DNA of 30,755 bases from an uncultured Porphyromonas sp. (lineage in GTDB: Bacteria > Bacteroidota > Bacteroidia > Bacteroidales > Porphyromonadaceae). Positions 25,868-30,755 of the stretch are shown in pieces. Below the pieces are notes generated by a model, which was not told the origin of the DNA, did no database searches, and was given only the letters and a program-made list of their open reading frames with translations. Position 1 is the first letter of the stretch; every line of letters begins with the position of its first letter. Position numbers and translations under genes: made by a program. The stretch is from NCBI GenBank assembly GCA_900538385.1, contig UWSO01000026.1:1-30755 (forward strand), given 5' to 3'.

Positions 25868-26050
25868 TAAATAGCTGGACAATGATAATTCTCCAGGTAG
25901 GCGAGAAATAATACTTCGGAGGAATCAAACGATACTTCGGAAGAATCAAACGATACTTCGGAAGAATCAAATGATACTTCGGAAGAATTTGCGATTTCCT
26001 CCGTGGATATTTTTTTATTTCCTCGGGAGGAAATGGGAGATATTGGAAAG
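25868..26050. repeat. Extragenic 21-bp-unit repeat element, copy D (most tandem units)
   Basis: Three complete 21-bp units (25913-25933, 25934-25954, 25955-25975) and a fourth partial one (25976-25988) form the longest array of the four copies. It is flanked by TTGCGATTTCCTCCGTGGAT and CCTCGGGAGGAAAT on the right and by a degenerate TTCTCCAGGTAGGCGAGAAA on the left. ATAGCT motifs occur just outside both ends (25870 and 26069). It lies between purD and the second LRR pair. A 105-codon minus-strand frame through it (heptads ILPKYHL, ILPKYRL) is a period-21 artefact. Confidence 0.86.
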
Positions 26051-26386
26051 TCGGCAAGAAAGTCAAAGATAGCTCGCTCCTGTAGACGAGTAAAACTAGC
26101 TAAGAAAGTGTGAAGTCTACTGCTCCTGATCTGACTTGTAAAGCATCAGCTCTAACTGCTTACTCCCCCGAGCACCTCACAAGTGGGATTAACCTCGTAG
26201 TGGCTGGTGTTCTTAATGCAATGGTTTGTTTTGAGAAATATTTACTACATTTGCTCTCGAGAGGAAGACTAAACAAGTAATTATTCTTCCACACTCATCT
26301 GACTTTTTTAAAAAAGTCTAGAGAAACAACCTATCATCATAGGGGACTCTCGCCCTCCTTTTGTCATCATTCACACATATACCTAT
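26051..26386 (+). promoter_or_regulatory. Promoter and long leader of the second LRR pair
   Basis: A -7 box TACATTTG is at 26246-26253, with TTTG elements at 26225-26228 and 26230-26233 as -33 candidates. The ATG at 26387 is about 130 nt downstream, so the leader is long for this window. It contains a T/A-rich run (CTGACTTTTTTAAAAAAGTC, 26300-26319) able to pair on itself (GACTTTTTT/AAAAAAGTC) and a small CCTAT/ATAGG hairpin near 26331. I see no gene in 26051-26245. Confidence 0.5.
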
Positions 26387-29300
26387 ATGAAAAGAGTATT
26401 CCTTACCCTATTCCTCATCCTATTGCCTTGGCTGATCTCAGCTCAGCGTGCAGTAGCTCAGCCGAGTGGTAGCTACCAGATTGAGGTTACAGCAGGAGAG
26501 CTTAGTAGCAAGTTGCCACAAGAGCGAGAGCAAGTTCTCCATCTAACTTTGTCAGGTACGCTAAACAGCAGTGACTTAGCAGCTCTCCGAGAGTTAGTCA
26601 ATCTAGAGACCTTAGACTTACTCAGCACAAGCATTGTGCCAGGAGGAACGGGCTATACGAGTGAACTGCTCCCAACAGAGACGATTACGGTACAAGAGGA
26701 GAACGCCCTCCCCGATGCCTTGCTGGCTGGGCATACTAAGATCAAGTATGTGAAATTACCTCAGCAACTCAAGAGTATAGGACGGTATGCCTTTAGTGGA
26801 GCATCTCAATTAGTGGGTGTAGACTGCCCAGGTTCTCTTCGCATCCTTGGCGCTAATGCTTTTGCTAAGTGTACTAATCTAAGATCGTTGAAGCTCAATA
26901 CGAATGTTAAGGTCTTGCCAGAGGGACTCTTCGAGGGGTGTACATCACTCGAAAGTGTCACTAAGGTTGGCAAGATCTCTCATGTCGGTGATAGAGCCTT
27001 CAAAGGTTGCCAAGCTCTTGCAAAGTTCAGCCTTGTTACAGGACTTGAAGAGGTAGGTGTAGAGGCCTTTGCTGGGTGTTCGAGGATTGAGATGATTAAT
27101 ATACCCTCCACCACACAGCGCATCGGGGAGAGAGCTTTTGAGGGTTGCACATCGCTCTATATCCTTTTCTTCAAGGGTGGCGTCAAGGAGGGCATAGGTC
27201 GGTCAGCGTTTGAAGGCTGTACTGCATTGAAAACCGTCTATCTACCCTATGGGATGGAGCGTCTCTCAGAGCGAATGTTTGCAGGCTGCTCGTCGCTTCA
27301 AGAGGTAGCCATGAACAAGACGATCACCACAATTGGCTCGGGGGCTCTAGCTGACTGTATAGCGCTCAAGCGTATCCAGCTGGAAAGCGAGACTCCCCCT
27401 AATTGCGAGGGTAATCCATTGGAGGGCGTTACGTCACTTGATAAGATAGACCTACTCGTGCCTAGTGAGGGGGAAGCTAGCTACAAGGCTGATAGCTTCT
27501 GGTCGCCCTTGCATATCATCGGTGTTGCACCAAATTATAAGGGAGTAGAGGTAGTCACTATCGGACTCAAGGAGGGGAGTACTACACCGTTTAAGTTTGG
27601 ACTTCGTATAGCTCAGCCCTACTCGGTCGATCTAGGTAATGGAACCTTTCTCAAAGGATCTCCTGGCACTAAGATAACTGCAAAAAGCCAAGTGAAATGC
27701 GATGTACACGGATCCACTGTCAAGCTCCTATCTACTCCAGCGGCATTGACTTCGTTCCTCATTAACGACCTCAATGATAACGATATTGAGACCATAGTCT
27801 TTCAGTCACCAGAGCTTGACTATTTGTGGCTGTCAAATAGTGCTATCAAGGAGTTTGACGGCTCTAACCTACCCAAGCTTCAGCTACTCAATCTCGCAAA
27901 CAACGTATCTCTGAGCTCGCTACAGCTATCCAGCAATGTAGCTCTAAGGCATCTAGATGTATCCCTCTGTGAGAGCCTGACGGCACTAGACCTGTCATCG
28001 CTTAGAGAGCTGACATACCTAGGAGCCTCAATGATTAATATCTCTAGCTGGAACTTTAGTGCCAATACTAAGCTTCAAACGCTAGACCTTATGATGACAC
28101 CTATCCAGCATTTGGATCTTAGCAGTCTCACAGAGCTACGTGAGATCAAATTGACCAAGTGCGGACTGGAGGAGATACTCTTACCCGAAGCTCCTAACCT
28201 TCGATCCGTATATCTGGAGGATAACAAGCTAGACGCTACGGATCTCAATAAGATTTACGAACTACTACCACAACGTACCCCAGAAGATAAGGCTAAGATA
28301 TTTATCAAAGGAAATGTTGGAGCCCAATCCTCCAACACCTCTATCGCTACAGCTAAAAACTGGACGGTGGATGTGCAAGGCACTGAGCCTAATATCCCCG
28401 ACAAAGCTGCTATAAATCTATTTACAGCGGCTAAGACAATTAAGATAAACCTCCAGACGAAAGAGTCTGAGACCATTCTCGTAGATTGGGGCGATGGAGG
28501 TGATCCTGAGCGTATCACTTCCCAAGCTGGAATACTTAACCAGCTCTCTCACACCTTTACGACATCAACTCCACAACACGAAGTGAAGGTATATGCCCAG
28601 ACGATCTCTAGTATCGTCAGCCCACTCTTTAGTACTCTTAAGTTGACCTATCTAGATGTCTCGGGAGCCACATCGCTAGAGGGACTCTCTTTGCCCTATG
28701 GCAACGAGTTACTTTCTGTAGATCTCTCTGCCAATCTAGAGCTTACCTCCATCAATCTCTCAGACTGTAAGCTCCAATCGATCACACTCCCTAAGGATCT
28801 TAGCAAGCTTCGCTCGCTCCAGCTCACATCAAATGATATCAAGAGCATTAATCTGACCGGAGCAACTAAGCTAGAGGTACTCAGTATGGCAAGCAATAAG
28901 CTCTCATCGATCGATCTTACAGATTGTCATCAAATGAAGAATCTTAATTTGAACCTTAACGGGCTGACAGAAATCATCGGAGTACATCAACTGACCCAAC
29001 TCGACAAGCTAGATATCGCACGAAATAATCTCCCCTTCTCGATGATACCCGCCAAAGGGTCGATGAGTGAGTACAAGTACAATCAGTACTGGTATGATAT
29101 CCCCGAGAAGCTTGTAAATGGTCGCACGATAGACCTCTCTGCTGAGACTCTTGCTCAGGGTGTTTCCGACAAGAAGGAGCAGACCTCATTTGAGTGGTAT
29201 ATCAGAGAGTCAGCAGAGCGTAAGAGTCGCATAGCAGAAGAGCTTTATAGCGCTGATGAGGGCCGTTTCACTTTCTCTGATAAACTCTTTGAGGGAAGGA

Positions 29301-29944
29301 ATTCGGTAGACATCTTTGTTATTATGAAGAATCCTGGATTCCCAGATATTAATAGTAAGATTGGAGGACTACAGTCTGGACTTGTCAAGTTAACCAAGGG
29401 AGGCAACTCAGACTTTGACCCGAGTACTTTTGCAGATCAGTTTGAGGGACTATATGAGAATGCCTTCCTCAAGTGTCCGCACCTTACAGAAATTCTACTG
29501 CCGAAGAATACGAAAGAGGTGCGCGACAATGTCTTTGCACAGTGTCCTGCACTTCATACGGTCGTCTTCTATGATGATGCAACTGTCGTTGCGTCCTCCT
29601 TTGACGATCAAGAAAATCTCAAGGTATACGTCCCGACGGAGCAGATTAAGGCAACCTTTGACGGAGTCCTCAACTTTACCAAAGCTAAGGTGATCGTTGG
29701 TATCCCCTCTGCTGTAGAGAGACCTCAACAAGCAGGCTCAATCGTCGTAGCCACACAGCCTGGGGGCTTAATCCTCACAGCTACCACACTAGATAAGGCT
29801 AGCTTCGAACTCTTTAGTATTCGTGGTGAACTCATCGCACAGGGCTCCTTAGAGCCTGACGAGGCTTGCTACATTCCGCTACAGCCCACACAGGCATATA
29901 TCCTGAAGATTCCCCAAGGTACACTCAAAGTTATCATCCCCTAA
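26387..29944 (+). CDS. Large BspA-like LRR surface protein with T9SS-like C-terminal domain
   Basis: A 1185-residue exported protein. A signal peptide (about 1-25) is followed by a BspA-type N-cap (30-85) and LRR_5/TpLRR repeats (about 110-340) with the regular IGxxAFxGCxxLxxhxLP pattern. A beta module (388-470) leads to a second LRR block (470-620) of the LxxLDLS type and a cap (621-664, LLPQR to NWTVDV). A PKD-like segment with VDWGDG (about 699-704) leads to a third LRR block (750-885). Residues 1020-1065 are again LRR_5-like (ENAFLKCPHLTEILLPKNTK). The last 68 residues (ELFSIRGELIAQG ending LKVIIP) resemble a T9SS sorting domain. BspA-like proteins bind fibronectin or mediate coaggregation in other oral anaerobes; that role is inferred here. 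The region looks more A/T-rich than purD upstream. Confidence 0.85.
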   Translation: MKRVFLTLFLILLPWLISAQRAVAQPSGSYQIEVTAGELSSKLPQEREQVLHLTLSGTLNSSDLAALRELVNLETLDLLSTSIVPGGTGYTSELLPTETITVQEENALPDALLAGHTKIKYVKLPQQLKSIGRYAFSGASQLVGVDCPGSLRILGANAFAKCTNLRSLKLNTNVKVLPEGLFEGCTSLESVTKVGKISHVGDRAFKGCQALAKFSLVTGLEEVGVEAFAGCSRIEMINIPSTTQRIGERAFEGCTSLYILFFKGGVKEGIGRSAFEGCTALKTVYLPYGMERLSERMFAGCSSLQEVAMNKTITTIGSGALADCIALKRIQLESETPPNCEGNPLEGVTSLDKIDLLVPSEGEASYKADSFWSPLHIIGVAPNYKGVEVVTIGLKEGSTTPFKFGLRIAQPYSVDLGNGTFLKGSPGTKITAKSQVKCDVHGSTVKLLSTPAALTSFLINDLNDNDIETIVFQSPELDYLWLSNSAIKEFDGSNLPKLQLLNLANNVSLSSLQLSSNVALRHLDVSLCESLTALDLSSLRELTYLGASMINISSWNFSANTKLQTLDLMMTPIQHLDLSSLTELREIKLTKCGLEEILLPEAPNLRSVYLEDNKLDATDLNKIYELLPQRTPEDKAKIFIKGNVGAQSSNTSIATAKNWTVDVQGTEPNIPDKAAINLFTAAKTIKINLQTKESETILVDWGDGGDPERITSQAGILNQLSHTFTTSTPQHEVKVYAQTISSIVSPLFSTLKLTYLDVSGATSLEGLSLPYGNELLSVDLSANLELTSINLSDCKLQSITLPKDLSKLRSLQLTSNDIKSINLTGATKLEVLSMASNKLSSIDLTDCHQMKNLNLNLNGLTEIIGVHQLTQLDKLDIARNNLPFSMIPAKGSMSEYKYNQYWYDIPEKLVNGRTIDLSAETLAQGVSDKKEQTSFEWYIRESAERKSRIAEELYSADEGRFTFSDKLFEGRNSVDIFVIMKNPGFPDINSKIGGLQSGLVKLTKGGNSDFDPSTFADQFEGLYENAFLKCPHLTEILLPKNTKEVRDNVFAQCPALHTVVFYDDATVVASSFDDQENLKVYVPTEQIKATFDGVLNFTKAKVIVGIPSAVERPQQAGSIVVATQPGGLILTATTLDKASFELFSIRGELIAQGSLEPDEACYIPLQPTQAYILKIPQGTLKVIIP

Positions 29945-29957
29945 GCTACTCTATATT

Positions 29958-30650
29958 ATGAAACGACTACAATACATCCTCGGACTCATACTCCTATCCT
30001 GCATAACCAATTTGAGTGCACAAGAGTCCGTAACCGAGATACATCTGGCGCAGGCTGGCACACTCTCCACACTCCTCTCTGAGAAGCAGTGCCGAGAGGT
30101 GACTCATATCAAAATAACGGGCGAGGTCAACGAAGCCGACATAGCCCTCCTTCAAGCAATGGCATCCTCGGGACAGCTCTCAAAAATTGACTTGAGTCAG
30201 AGTCGCTTTGGTAAGACTGATGACCCTCTACTTAAAACGGCTACGGAGTACTTCCTCCCCTGTCTAGGGGTGCTTCAGACAGATCATGTAGCAGAGATGG
30301 AGCAGTATGAGACAGCATTAGGGCATACAAAAAATCCTAACTCTCTTCCTGGCTTCTGGACTTTCTTTACTCATAAGGGATTGTTCTTTATGACTGGCTA
30401 CATGAATGGGTGGGATCAAAAGGTCAATGAGGTAGTTCTCAAGACAGAGCATGGAAGTCTCATCAGGAGTCCTCAGATACGCTCGTGGATAGAGTCTATG
30501 GGCTATCAATACAAAGCGTCACGCACCGATGGAGATTTAATCTTTCACAACGAGACGACACAAGTATGGTGCCTACTACACTTCACACCCTACAATAAGA
30601 ATGACTATCCAGGCATCCACTTCTCCTCGGATCAATACGACGTTTGGTAG
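29958..30650 (+). CDS. Small exported companion with LRR N-cap and unrecognised C-terminal domain
   Basis: A 230-residue protein, 13 nt after the large LRR gene. An N-terminal export signal is clear (YILGLILLSCITNLSAQ). LLSC at residues 12-15 could be a lipobox, with Cys15 as the lipidated residue, but cleavage after Ser-Ala at about 22 is equally possible. Residues 25-85 match the BspA-type N-cap of the upstream protein (AGTLSTLL, HIKITGEVNEADIALLQAM, LSKIDLSQSRF). The LRRs that normally follow are absent; instead comes a roughly 140-residue domain I do not recognise, rich in Trp and aromatic residues (GFWTFFTHKGLFFMTGYMNG, CLLHFTPYNKNDYPGIHF). There is no T9SS sorting domain. It may be a truncated paralogue or a dedicated partner retained at the cell envelope. 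Confidence 0.75.
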   Translation: MKRLQYILGLILLSCITNLSAQESVTEIHLAQAGTLSTLLSEKQCREVTHIKITGEVNEADIALLQAMASSGQLSKIDLSQSRFGKTDDPLLKTATEYFLPCLGVLQTDHVAEMEQYETALGHTKNPNSLPGFWTFFTHKGLFFMTGYMNGWDQKVNEVVLKTEHGSLIRSPQIRSWIESMGYQYKASRTDGDLIFHNETTQVWCLLHFTPYNKNDYPGIHFSSDQYDVW

Positions 30651-30694
30651 TCAAATTGCTCGGTGAGTACTTGCAGGGGGTGCTAACCACCGTA

Positions 30695-30755
30695 TGTTAT
30701 CGCACCGCCACGCAGACACTCTACGAAGGTAAGAACTACCGCCACGACATCGGCA
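30695..30755 (+). pseudogene. Second copy of the purD 3' end (runs off the window)
   Basis: From 30701 to the last base (55 bp) the sequence is identical to purD 25715-25769. Just upstream, TGTTAT (30695-30700) differs from purD TGCTAC only by two synonymous third-position changes, so the shared peptide is CYRTATQTLYEG and onward. Upstream of 30695 purD similarity stops (the frame reads EYLQGVLTTV), so this is a fragment without its catalytic part. It may be a duplication or insertion scar, or a sequence-assembly edge. Confidence 0.7.

Noticed and set aside
25913..25988. CRISPR-like array in repeat copy D
   Set aside because: Units are 21 bp, directly abutting, with no spacers and no cas genes nearby.
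25749..26066. 105-codon minus-strand frame overlapping the purD end and repeat copy D
   Set aside because: The heptad pattern comes from the tandem DNA units, and the frame overlaps the end of a well-supported gene. I treat it as non-coding.
26331..26386. Riboswitch in the leader of the second LRR pair
   Set aside because: Only small, generic hairpins are visible and no known riboswitch core could be recognised.
25783..30694. Calling the second LRR region an integrative element
   Set aside because: The flanking purD repeat is suggestive, but there is no integrase, relaxase or transposase in the window, and the right repeat coincides with the window edge, so it is reported only as a finding.

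Overview
The window looks like chromosomal DNA of a Bacteroidota bacterium, most likely Porphyromonas (closest in feel to P. asaccharolytica or P. uenonis; the species is a guess). The supporting signs are a DPP IV that matches my memory of the P. gingivalis enzyme almost line for line, leucine-rich-repeat (LRR) surface proteins ending in type IX secretion (T9SS) C-terminal domains, a complete Na+-pumping NqrA-F operon, DUF3575/DUF3868 genes, nearly absent Shine-Dalgarno sequences, and repeated TAnnTTTG (-7) promoter boxes. I see no tRNA, rRNA, CRISPR array, integrase or transposase.

Layout. 1-342: an extragenic repeat (copy A) and a promoter. 343-5178: two tandem LRR/T9SS genes closed by a perfect bidirectional terminator. 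5288-5920 (minus strand): a MarC-family membrane protein. 5921-6364: a divergent regulatory region holding repeat copy B. 6365-12345: nqrABCDEF. 12609-14695: a DUF3575 and a DUF3868/OmpA-like envelope pair, followed by a terminator. 14696-15298: repeat copy C. 15299-25782: a same-strand housekeeping run of aspS, a Nif3-like gene, a zinc-ribbon coiled-coil gene, tilS, a THUMP RNA methyltransferase, dpp4 and purD. 25783-26386: repeat copy D. 26387-30650: a second LRR pair, consisting of a 1185-residue BspA-like T9SS protein and a small companion. 30695-30755: a second copy of the 3' end of purD, cut by the window edge.

How the genes work together. The nqr operon builds the sodium-motive respiratory complex. 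The aspS to purD run covers tRNA charging, tRNA and rRNA modification, purine synthesis and, through DPP IV, periplasmic peptide degradation, which suits an asaccharolytic peptide fermenter. The LRR pairs are probably exported adhesin-like or ligand-binding surface proteins.

Most worth a second look: (i) a family of intergenic elements made of 21-bp tandem units enclosed by inverted arms, present four times; (ii) the exact 55-bp repeat of the purD 3' end at the window edge, which is either an insertion or duplication scar or an assembly-graph end; (iii) an LRR protein carrying YD-like repeats; (iv) reusable cap modules flanking LRR blocks in the large LRR proteins; and (v) an LRR-capped companion protein without a sorting domain that carries an unrecognised C-terminal domain.
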